Shown piece by piece: positions 1-6,528 of a stretch of DNA of 11,984 nt. The position numbers and the translations under genes are program-made. Positions within the stretch are counted from its first letter, which is position 1. Every line of letters starts with the position of its first letter. This stretch comes from Bacteroidaceae bacterium (GTDB lineage: Bacteria; Bacteroidota; Bacteroidia; Bacteroidales; Bacteroidaceae), in NCBI GenBank assembly GCA_016302965.1, contig JAEDMP010000073.1, positions 1 through 11,984 of the forward strand. The letters run 5' to 3'. The notes beneath the pieces were generated by a model. That model did not search any database and was not told the origin of the DNA. It saw only the letters and a program-made list of their open reading frames with translations.

Positions 1-507
1 TTCCTCGAGCAGGAGATTGTCGACAAACTCGACTTTGCCGAGGAGAACGACCGCATCTGGGGCAAGAAGGTGGTAACCGATGCCGGTGACAGTGAACTCT
101 TCAAGCCCGGTCAGATCGTGACGGCTCGCAAGCTGCGCGATGAGAACTCGTCGCTGAAGCGTCGCGACTTGAGGACTGTGAAGGTGCGTGATGCTGTGGC
201 TGCCACTTCTACCCAGATTCTGCAGGGTATCACCCGTGCCGCCCTCCAGACCAAGAGCTTCATGTCTGCCGCCTCCTTCCAGGAGACGACCAAGGTGCTT
301 AATGAGGCTGCCATCCGTGGTAAGGTTGACTATCTCGAAGGCATGAAGGAGAACGTTATCTGCGGCCATCTCATCCCTGCCGGTACTGGTCTCCGCGAGT
401 TTGAGAAGCTCATTGTGGGCAGCAAGGAAGAATATGAACGTATTCAGGCCAACCGCAAGAATGTGCTTGACTTTGCTGACGAAGGAGAAAAGAAGGACAA
501 CGAGTGA
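1..507 (+). CDS. rpoC: DNA-directed RNA polymerase subunit beta', C-terminal part (partial)
   Basis: This is the C-terminal 168 residues of the largest catalytic subunit of RNA polymerase. The gene enters from the left edge, and the reading frame is open from base 1 to the TGA at 505-507. A GTG at base 70 is internal and is not a start. The visible part carries the strongly conserved beta' tail: LQGITRAALQTKSFMSAAS, then FQETTKVLNEAAI, then KENVICGHLIPAGTGL, which match the end of RpoC in most bacteria almost word for word. The acidic and lysine-rich last residues are typical of Bacteroidetes. This part lies near the omega-binding region and the active-site channel. The gene is followed by an intrinsic terminator, so it is probably the last gene of the rpoBC transcription unit. 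Identification is secure; only the missing N-terminal part cannot be judged. Confidence 0.97.
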   Translation, partial: FLEQEIVDKLDFAEENDRIWGKKVVTDAGDSELFKPGQIVTARKLRDENSSLKRRDLRTVKVRDAVAATSTQILQGITRAALQTKSFMSAASFQETTKVLNEAAIRGKVDYLEGMKENVICGHLIPAGTGLREFEKLIVGSKEEYERIQANRKNVLDFADEGEKKDNE

Positions 508-545
508 TTCCTAACCAGGAAATTCTGTTGAAATAAGCTTTGGTG

Positions 546-568
546 GGCGGCAACTTATTGTTGTCCCC
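546..568 (+). other. Small hairpin in the rpoC 3' untranslated region
   Basis: GGCGGCAAC (546-554) can pair with GTTGTCCCC (560-568) around a TTATT loop, with one G-U pair and one C-C mismatch. It lies between the rpoC stop and the main terminator hairpin. It may only help protect the 3' end or slow the polymerase, and it has no T-tract of its own. Confidence 0.35.
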
Positions 569-581
569 ATTGGTCAAGCCA

Positions 582-639
582 AACGGCTATATGATGTACC
601 ATCCACGATGGGTGGTACTCATATAGCCGTTATTTTTAT
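582..639 (+). terminator. Rho-independent terminator after rpoC
   Basis: Bases 582-604 pair with 610-631: AACGGCTATATGA with TCATATAGCCGTT, a single bulged T at 595, then GTACCATCC with GGGTGGTAC, including one G-U pair. The loop is ACGAT (605-609). The stem has about 22 pairs and runs directly into a T-rich tract (TTATTTTTAT). This is a strong plus-strand terminator closing the rpoC unit and separating it from the gene at 756. Confidence 0.9.
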
Positions 640-691
640 CCCCTTCGGTTAATTTTTCTCCTATTTATTCTCAAGAATCCACTTTTTTTTA

Positions 692-699
692 TAAATTTG
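692..699 (+). promoter_or_regulatory. Candidate Bacteroidetes -7 promoter element for the gene at 756
   Basis: TAAATTTG fits the Bacteroidetes consensus TAnnTTTG and follows a run of eight T's. No clear TTTG -33 box is seen at the usual spacing. A start near base 705 would give a leader of about 50 bases before the ATG at 756. Its position just downstream of the rpoC terminator supports an independent promoter here. Confidence 0.5.
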
Positions 700-755
700 T
701 AGCCTCAACAAACTTAACAACCTCTATCACCAACCCCAATTCAAAGAGACGCGCT

Positions 756-3700
756 ATGGAAGCAAAGATACCCCAGGAGTGGAATAAATTTTATCTGAAA
801 GATGTGTCGTTTGTCAATCTGATGACCAGGCGCATCTTCAATGTGTTGATTGTGGCCAATCCCTATGATGCCTTTATGCTCGAAGACGACGGACGAGTGG
901 ATGAGAAAATCTTCGACGAGTATATGGATTTGGGATTGCGCTATCCTCCCACATTCCGTCAGGTGAGTACTACTGAGGAAGCCAATGAGGTATTGAAGAG
1001 TACGGCCATCGACCTGGTCATCTGCATGCCGGGTACAGCGGACAACGACGCCTTTGACGTGGCGCGCCAGGTGAAGCAGGATTCGCCTGATATCCCCTGT
1101 GTGGTGCTCACCCCCTTCTCTCATGGCATTACCCGCCGTATGCAGGACGAAGACCTCTCGATGTTCGACTATATATTCTGTTGGTTGGGCAATACCAACC
1201 TGATTCTTTCCATCATCAAGCTGATAGAGGACAAGATGAACCTGGAGCATGACATCCAGGAGGCAGGCGTGCAGATGATTCTGCTCGTTGAGGATGGTAT
1301 CCGCGACTATTCTGCCATTCTGCCCAATCTGTACAACTATATCCTGCAGCAGAGCAAACGCTTCTCCACTGAGGCTCTCAACCCCCATGCGGCCTCGCAG
1401 CGCAAGCGCGGCCGTCCCAAGGTGGTGCTTGCCCGTAGTTACGACGAGGCCATGGAAATCTACGAGAAGTATGCCGACAATACATTAGGAGTCATCAGCG
1501 ACACCCGTTTCCCGATTCATGGGTTGATGACCGACGACAAGATAGGCATCTGTTATTCGCCAGAAAGGATGGAGAAGGACCCCGAGGCTGGCCTGAAACT
1601 GTTGCGGGAGATACGCCGCCGTGACGAGTTCGTGCCGCTGATTCTCCAGAGTTCGGAGTCGGCCAACCGGCAGAAGGCGGAAGCTGAGAACTTCCGTTTT
1701 GTCGATAAGACCTCGAAGAAGATGAGCGTAGACCTCAGACGCCTGCTCGAGGAACACATGGGATTCGGTGACTTCATCTTCCGTGACCCCACCACCAAAG
1801 AGGAAATCATGCGCATCAAGAGCCTCAAGGAGTTGCAGGACAATATCTTCAAGATTCCCAATGACTCCATGCTCTACCATATCTCGCGCAACCACATGAG
1901 CCGCTGGCTCTGTGCGCGGGCCATCTTCCCCGTGTCCGCTTTCCTCAAGCATGTCACCTGGCGCAAGTTGCAGGATGTGGATGCCCACCGGCAGATTATT
2001 TTCGATGCCATTGTGCAGTACCGCCACATGAAGAACATCGGTGTAGTGGCCGTGTTCGACCGTGGCAAGTTTGATGCCTACAGCCACTTTGCCCGCATCG
2101 GTGACGGCTCGTTGGGAGGCAAGGGTAGGGGACTGGCTTTCCTCGACAACATCATCAAGCGTCATCCCGAACTCAACCAGTTCGAGGGCGTTACGGTGAG
2201 TATTCCGCGCACGGTGGTATTGTGTACGGATATTTTCGATGAGTTTATGGACACGAACAATCTCTATCAGATAGCGCTGAGTGATGCCTCTGACGATGAG
2301 ATTCTCGCCCATTTCCTGAAGGCACAGTTGCCCGATTCGCTCATTGCCGACTTCTTCACCTTCTTCGATGCGGTGAAGTCGCCCATCGCCATCCGTTCCT
2401 CCTCGCTGTTGGAGGACAGCCACTACCAGCCCTTTGCCGGCATCTACTCCACCTACATGATTCCCTATTTGGAGGATAAGTACGAGATGCTCCACATGTT
2501 GGCCTGTGCCATCAAGGCCGTCTATGCCTCAGTCTATTATAAAGACTCCAAGGCATACATGACCGCCACCAGCAATGTGATTGATCAGGAAAAGATGGCC
2601 GTTATCCTGCAGGAGGTAGTGGGCACACAGTATGGCGACCGCTACTATCCCAACTTCAGCGGTGTGCTCCGTTCCATCAACTACTATCCCATCGGCGACG
2701 AGAAAGCCGAGGAGGGTATTGCCAGTCTCGCCTTGGGTTTGGGCAAATATATCGTAGACGGTGGACAGACCTTGCGCGTCAGTCCCTACCATCCCCATCA
2801 GGTGTTGCAGACCAGTGAGATGGAGACGGCACTTCGCGACACACAGACCCGTTTCTATGCGCTCGACATGACCCATGTGGGGAGGGATTTCAAGGTGGAT
2901 GACGGATTCAACATCCGGAACCTGCGGGTGAAGGAAGCCGACAAGGATGGTTCGCTCGATTTCATAGCCTCCACTTATGACCCCTACGACCAGGTGATCC
3001 GGGATGGTATTTACGAGGGAGGCCGTAAGGTTATTTCCTTCTGTGGAGTCTTGCAGCAAGGTGTTTTCCCCCTTCCCGAACTGCTCCAGATGTCACAGAA
3101 GTTTGGTGCCATGGAGATGCGCCGTCCCGTGGAAATAGAGTTTGCCTGCAATCTCAACAAAGACCGTACGGGCAATTTCTATCTCCTCCAGATTCGTCCC
3201 ATCGTCGACAGCAAGCAGATGCTGGATGAGGATTTGACCCAGATTGCCGATGGGCGTTGCCTGTTGCGTTCCCGGAATTCTTTGGGCCATGGTATCAGTG
3301 AGGAGGTGACGGATGTGGTCTATGTGAAGGTGGACGACCATTTCACCGCGGTCAACAATCCCGCCATCGCTGTAGACGTGGAGCGCATCAACCGTAAATT
3401 CCTCGATGCCGGTACCAATTACGTGCTGGTGGGACCGGGGCGTTGGGGCTCCAGCGACTCCTGGTTGGGCATACCTGTGAAGTGGCCCCATATCAGTGCT
3501 TCCAAGGTGATTGTGGAGTTGGGACTCAAGAACTACCGTGTGGATCCCAGTCAGGGAACCCATTTCTTCCAGAATCTCACCTCCTTCGGTGTGGGTTATT
3601 TCACCATCAATACCTACAATGGTGACGGCATCTTCAGGCAGGACATCCTGGATGCCATGCCGGCTGTAGAGGAGACACAGTATGTGCGCCACGTCCGGTT

Positions 3701-3767
3701 CGAACGTCCGTTGAAGATTATGATGGATGGCAAGAAACAACTGGGAGTGGCCTTATTGCCCTCCTAA
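756..3767 (+). CDS. Receiver-domain / PPDK_N (PEP/pyruvate-binding-like) multidomain protein of unknown reaction
   Basis: The protein has 1003 residues and is probably cytoplasmic, with no signal peptide or membrane segments. Residues about 27-155 resemble a receiver fold but lack the acidic pair (A34-N35), the phospho-acceptor (C90/M91) and the lysine (W143). Residues about 172-335 form a second receiver with E179-D180, acceptor candidate D249, S299/S300 and K318, and a basic insert with RKRGRPK at 216-222. Residues about 447-820 look like the ATP-binding module of pyruvate phosphate dikinase/PEP synthase (PPDK_N): GSLGGKGRGLAFL (451-463), IRSSSLLEDS then FAGIYSTY (546-567), and a closing LQIRPI (811-816). 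The C-terminal part (about 847-1003) has GPGRWGSSDSWLG (893-905) and QGTHFFQN (933-940). There is no phosphohistidine swivelling domain with a TSH motif and no PEP-utilising barrel, so 'PEP synthase' labels given to relatives are probably wrong. The most likely role is an ATP-dependent phosphotransfer or ligase-like enzyme under receiver control (inference). It overlaps the end of the convergent hydrolase gene by 15 bases. Confidence 0.85.
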   Translation: MEAKIPQEWNKFYLKDVSFVNLMTRRIFNVLIVANPYDAFMLEDDGRVDEKIFDEYMDLGLRYPPTFRQVSTTEEANEVLKSTAIDLVICMPGTADNDAFDVARQVKQDSPDIPCVVLTPFSHGITRRMQDEDLSMFDYIFCWLGNTNLILSIIKLIEDKMNLEHDIQEAGVQMILLVEDGIRDYSAILPNLYNYILQQSKRFSTEALNPHAASQRKRGRPKVVLARSYDEAMEIYEKYADNTLGVISDTRFPIHGLMTDDKIGICYSPERMEKDPEAGLKLLREIRRRDEFVPLILQSSESANRQKAEAENFRFVDKTSKKMSVDLRRLLEEHMGFGDFIFRDPTTKEEIMRIKSLKELQDNIFKIPNDSMLYHISRNHMSRWLCARAIFPVSAFLKHVTWRKLQDVDAHRQIIFDAIVQYRHMKNIGVVAVFDRGKFDAYSHFARIGDGSLGGKGRGLAFLDNIIKRHPELNQFEGVTVSIPRTVVLCTDIFDEFMDTNNLYQIALSDASDDEILAHFLKAQLPDSLIADFFTFFDAVKSPIAIRSSSLLEDSHYQPFAGIYSTYMIPYLEDKYEMLHMLACAIKAVYASVYYKDSKAYMTATSNVIDQEKMAVILQEVVGTQYGDRYYPNFSGVLRSINYYPIGDEKAEEGIASLALGLGKYIVDGGQTLRVSPYHPHQVLQTSEMETALRDTQTRFYALDMTHVGRDFKVDDGFNIRNLRVKEADKDGSLDFIASTYDPYDQVIRDGIYEGGRKVISFCGVLQQGVFPLPELLQMSQKFGAMEMRRPVEIEFACNLNKDRTGNFYLLQIRPIVDSKQMLDEDLTQIADGRCLLRSRNSLGHGISEEVTDVVYVKVDDHFTAVNNPAIAVDVERINRKFLDAGTNYVLVGPGRWGSSDSWLGIPVKWPHISASKVIVELGLKNYRVDPSQGTHFFQNLTSFGVGYFTINTYNGDGIFRQDILDAMPAVEETQYVRHVRFERPLKIMMDGKKQLGVALLPS

Positions 3768-4787
3768 ACGCTCAAAGAAGGTGATGATATCATCCCACGT
3801 CTTGAACGTATCCGATCCGAAGTCGATTCTCGTACCCATGAATTCTTCGGATCGGTTGCATTTGAGGGCATCAATCAGATAGTCGCCGTAGAGCAGGTCT
3901 TTGCGGTTGGTGAGGGTCAGCTTGTTCCAGCTGGCCACTCCGAGATGCTCTTCGCACCATTCCTGCATGTGGGCGGCATAGCCCTTGTCGTTGGTGGGCA
4001 GTTGGGCCACGGGGTAGACATCATAGTTCTCTATCAGCATCCTGTAGGCTTTGAGCAGGCTGGGCAGCGGCGTGCCGTTTTTCTCCATCGTCTGTTCTAT
4101 GCTGATATAGACGATGCCCCGCTGGCGTCCCTCCTGTGCATCGTCAATCCATCTGATGACGGGAACCACGCTGTGGAGCAGGATGCTGTCGTTCAGCCGG
4201 TGTTCCCCGTGAAAGCGCAGTGCCTGGTGGTAGTGCTGGGTGAAGATGGGGTAGGTGTGGACCACTGGGTCTTCCATTCCGAAGAGACCATACACCTGTG
4301 CCGTTTCCTCCTCGATGTGCTGGAAGCAGGCCTCGGTGGTTGCCTGGTATTCTGCCTGCAACTGTTTGGTCATCATGAACTCCTGCATGCCGTCTCTCCT
4401 TGGATTCAGGAACACCACCTTTCCCAGCATGTTGTTTTTCAGGATGGTTTCTCCCATCTGGAAGGCGGGATTGACGAGAATGCGGTCCACTCCCCTCAGC
4501 TGTTCGGCGAGCATACCGCCCATGGAGGTTCCGATGACGAGGTTGGGCTGTTCCTCTTGGCAGGTCTTCTGCAACAGTTCGATGGCTTCAGCGGGATGGA
4601 TGGGCAGGTCGGGCGCGATGACAGTAGCCCCCGGCATGAGCTGCCTGAGGCTTTCCACCGTTCCCGACTGGCCCGACGAGGCGAAGCCGTGTACATACAA
4701 AATCTTTTTTCCCTTCATCAGTTCGGGAAAAGACTGTCTCAGATGGATTTCCATATTACTTGTTTTGGGGTGGTTGTGTGCTGCCAT
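3753..4787 (-). CDS. YqiA/YcfP-like alpha/beta hydrolase fused to a degenerate 5'-nucleotidase (HAD) domain
   Basis: The N-terminal half (about 24-205) is a small alpha/beta hydrolase of the YqiA/YcfP (UPF0227) esterase type: oxyanion-hole HGF (33-35), nucleophile elbow GTSMGG with S88, probable acid D173 (GMEDPVV) and probable base H196 (GEHRL). E. coli YqiA is about 190 residues, so this 344-residue protein carries an extra C-terminal domain. That part (about 220-344) resembles 5'(3')-deoxyribonucleotidases of the NT5C/HAD family near its end: LTNRKDLLYGDYLIDA (292-307) and the later GTRIDFGSDTFKTWDDI. The expected first motif DxD reads S229-I-E231 in VYISIEQ, so the nucleophile aspartate seems lost and the domain is probably non-catalytic. 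M12 and M24 are alternative starts; M24 begins directly before the first strand. It lies 18 bases after lptB on the same strand and is probably co-transcribed. The substrate is unknown. Confidence 0.8.
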   Translation of the reverse strand: MAAHNHPKTSNMEIHLRQSFPELMKGKKILYVHGFASSGQSGTVESLRQLMPGATVIAPDLPIHPAEAIELLQKTCQEEQPNLVIGTSMGGMLAEQLRGVDRILVNPAFQMGETILKNNMLGKVVFLNPRRDGMQEFMMTKQLQAEYQATTEACFQHIEEETAQVYGLFGMEDPVVHTYPIFTQHYHQALRFHGEHRLNDSILLHSVVPVIRWIDDAQEGRQRGIVYISIEQTMEKNGTPLPSLLKAYRMLIENYDVYPVAQLPTNDKGYAAHMQEWCEEHLGVASWNKLTLTNRKDLLYGDYLIDALKCNRSEEFMGTRIDFGSDTFKTWDDIITFFERLGGQ

Positions 4788-4805
4788 CCCGACGTCAGTT
4801 GTTAG

Positions 4806-5645
4806 TTACCTGTTCTGGGCATCCTCTTCCGCCTCCTTGGCCTTGCGCGTCTCGTCGAGCTGTTGGAAGTCTTTTTGTCTGAAAATGAATCCCGTACCGA
4901 GATATTTTTCTTTGACAATACGGTTTTCGGCCAGTTCCTGTGGCTTGCCCTTGAAGAGGATGCGTCCTTCGAAGAGTAGATAGGCCCGGTCGGTGATGGA
5001 GAGTGTTTCCTGTACGTTGTGGTCGGTAATGAGGATGCCGATGTTGCGGTCCTTCAGCTTCCAGACGATGTATTGGATATCTTCCACGGCGATGGGGTCT
5101 ACACCGGCAAAGGGTTCGTCGAGCATGATGAATTTCGGGTCGATGGCCAGACAGCGTGCAATCTCTGTTCGGCGCCGCTCGCCGCCCGACAGCTGGTCGC
5201 CCATGTTCTTTCTCACTTTTCCGAGCCTGAACTCCTTGATGAGGCTTTCCAGTTTATCCAGCTGATAGTCTCGTGGTTTGCCCGTCATCTCCAGCACACT
5301 CAGGATATTGTCCTCTACGCTCATCTTCCTGAACACCGAGGCTTCCTGTGCCAGATAGCCGATGCCGGCCTTCGCCCGTTTGTAGACGGGATAGTTGGTG
5401 ATTTCCTGGTCGTTCAGGTAGATGTGTCCTGCATTGGGCACAATCAGTCCGGTTGTCATATAGAACGAGGTGGTCTTGCCGGCACCGTTTGGTCCGAGCA
5501 GTCCCACAATCTCTCCCTGCTTCACGCTGATGGACACATCGTTCACCACCGTCCGCTTGCCGTATTTTTTCACCAGTCCCTCAGCCCTGAGTACCATGCT
5601 CTCCTGGGCTTCGGTCTTCATGTTCATGCTTTCCGTTTCGTTCAT
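4806..5645 (-). CDS. lptB: LPS export ABC transporter ATP-binding protein LptB
   Basis: This is the cytoplasmic ATPase that drives LptFG to pull lipopolysaccharide out of the inner membrane and along the Lpt bridge to the cell surface. All ABC motifs are present: Walker A GPNGAGKT (51-58), Q-loop Q100 (YLAQEASVF), signature LSGGE (152-156), Walker B FIMLDE (172-177) followed by PFAGVDP, and the switch histidine H209 in TDHNV. The stretch GEIVGLLGPNGAGKTTSFYM and the FAGVDP loop are characteristic of LptB rather than of other ABC ATPases. The protein has 279 residues; E. coli LptB has 241. The excess is a charged C-terminal tail rich in K and E (about 255-279) and a possible N-terminal overhang. 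M17 (MVLRAEGLVKKYGK) aligns best with the usual start, and M7 and M9 are also possible. The downstream hydrolase is probably in the same operon, and mlaE is divergent. Confidence 0.95.
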   Translation of the reverse strand: MNETESMNMKTEAQESMVLRAEGLVKKYGKRTVVNDVSISVKQGEIVGLLGPNGAGKTTSFYMTTGLIVPNAGHIYLNDQEITNYPVYKRAKAGIGYLAQEASVFRKMSVEDNILSVLEMTGKPRDYQLDKLESLIKEFRLGKVRKNMGDQLSGGERRRTEIARCLAIDPKFIMLDEPFAGVDPIAVEDIQYIVWKLKDRNIGILITDHNVQETLSITDRAYLLFEGRILFKGKPQELAENRIVKEKYLGTGFIFRQKDFQQLDETRKAKEAEEDAQNR

Positions 5646-5662
5646 ATCCGATAATTTACTTG

Positions 5663-5670
5663 CAAAAATA
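5663..5670 (-). promoter_or_regulatory. Candidate -7 promoter element for lptB
   Basis: Read on the minus strand this is TATTTTTG, a match to TAnnTTTG, 17 bases before the first possible ATG of lptB. No convincing -33 box is visible. It would give a very short leader to the first ATG, or about 60 bases to the M17 start, which slightly favours a start downstream of the first ATG. Confidence 0.45.
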
Positions 5671-5744
5671 CTAAAAAAGCGCTGATAATCGTTGAATTAA
5701 TCAAAAACTATTCATTAAGTTGTGGTTTTTTTGCGCTTTTTGAT

Positions 5745-5752
5745 TAATTTTG
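5745..5752 (+). promoter_or_regulatory. Candidate -7 promoter element for mlaEF
   Basis: TAATTTTG matches TAnnTTTG and ends 29 bases before the mlaE ATG. A TTG at 5720-5722 lies 22 bases upstream and could serve as a weak -33 element. The arms TTTTGC (5748-5753) and GCAAAA (5756-5761) form a short inverted repeat over the likely start point; this may be chance. Confidence 0.5.
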
Positions 5753-5781
5753 CAAGCAAAAAGACGAAAAATAGATAGAAT

Positions 5782-6528
5782 ATGCTCATTTTACGCTGGC
5801 TGAATACGCTGGGCAAGTATCTGATGCTGATGGGGCGCACCTTTTCACGCCCCGAGCGCATGCGTATGTTTTTCAAGGAATATGTGAAGGAGATGGCCCA
5901 ACTGGGTGTCAACTCCATCGGTATTGTATTGCTCATATCCTTCTTCATCGGAGCCGTCATCTGCATCCAGATGAAACTCAATATCCAGAGTCCGTGGATG
6001 CCCCGTTGGGTCACCGGCTATACCACCCGTGAGATTCTGTTGTTGGAGTTCTCCTCCTCGATCATGTGTCTGATATTGGCGGGCAAGGTTGGTTCCAACA
6101 TCGCTTCCGAGATTGGCACCATGCGTGTCACGCAGCAGATAGACGCCCTCGATATCATGGGTGTCAACTCTGCCTCTTATCTGATTCTTCCCAAGATACT
6201 TGGGCTGATTACCATCATGCCCTTCCTGGTTATCTTCTCATCAGCTACCGGCATCTTGGGGGCTTATGCGACAGCCTATATCGGCCATGTGCTGGCTCCC
6301 GAAGATCTGACGCTTGGTCTGCAGCACTCCTTCAAGGATTGGTTTGTCTGGATGAGTATCATCAAGAGCCTCTTCTTCGCCTTCATCATCGCCAGCGTTC
6401 CGGCCTATTTCGGCTATACGGTCGAAGGCGGTTCGGTGAATGTGGGCAAGGCTTCCACCGATGCGGTGGTCAGTTCGAGTGTGCTCATTCTCTGTAGTGA
6501 TGTCTTCTTAACCCAACTCCTGTCATGA
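5782..6528 (+). CDS. mlaE: MlaE-family ABC transporter permease (outer-membrane lipid asymmetry)
   Basis: This is the inner-membrane permease of the Mla phospholipid transport system, which with MlaF moves phospholipid between the inner membrane and a periplasmic MCE protein. The family signature is clear at residues 99-128: LAGKVGSNIASEIGTMRVTQ followed by QIDALDIMGVN, nearly identical to E. coli MlaE. Hydrophobic segments lie at about 44-64, 84-103, 134-156, 191-210 and 228-247, and an amphipathic basic N-terminus (1-35) precedes the first, as in MlaE structures. Length (248) is close to the 260 of E. coli. The start at 5782 follows a candidate promoter and an A-rich leader. The stop overlaps the start of mlaF by four bases (ATGA), so the two are translationally coupled. 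No mlaD (MCE) gene follows in this window. Confidence 0.94.
   Translation: MLILRWLNTLGKYLMLMGRTFSRPERMRMFFKEYVKEMAQLGVNSIGIVLLISFFIGAVICIQMKLNIQSPWMPRWVTGYTTREILLLEFSSSIMCLILAGKVGSNIASEIGTMRVTQQIDALDIMGVNSASYLILPKILGLITIMPFLVIFSSATGILGAYATAYIGHVLAPEDLTLGLQHSFKDWFVWMSIIKSLFFAFIIASVPAYFGYTVEGGSVNVGKASTDAVVSSSVLILCSDVFLTQLLS

Noticed and set aside
1485..2495. Long open frame (336 codons) on the minus strand inside the PPDK_N gene
   Set aside because: It lies wholly antisense to a clearly coding protein, has low-complexity composition with many H, V and G, and shows no domain. It looks like a shadow of codon bias.
756..3767. Annotation as phosphoenolpyruvate synthase
   Set aside because: Only the ATP-binding part resembles that enzyme; the phosphohistidine and PEP-binding domains were looked for and not seen.
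3945..4805. Plus-strand open frame (286 codons) opposite the hydrolase gene
   Set aside because: The opposite strand encodes a protein with a recognisable hydrolase triad. This frame has no motif and no promoter.
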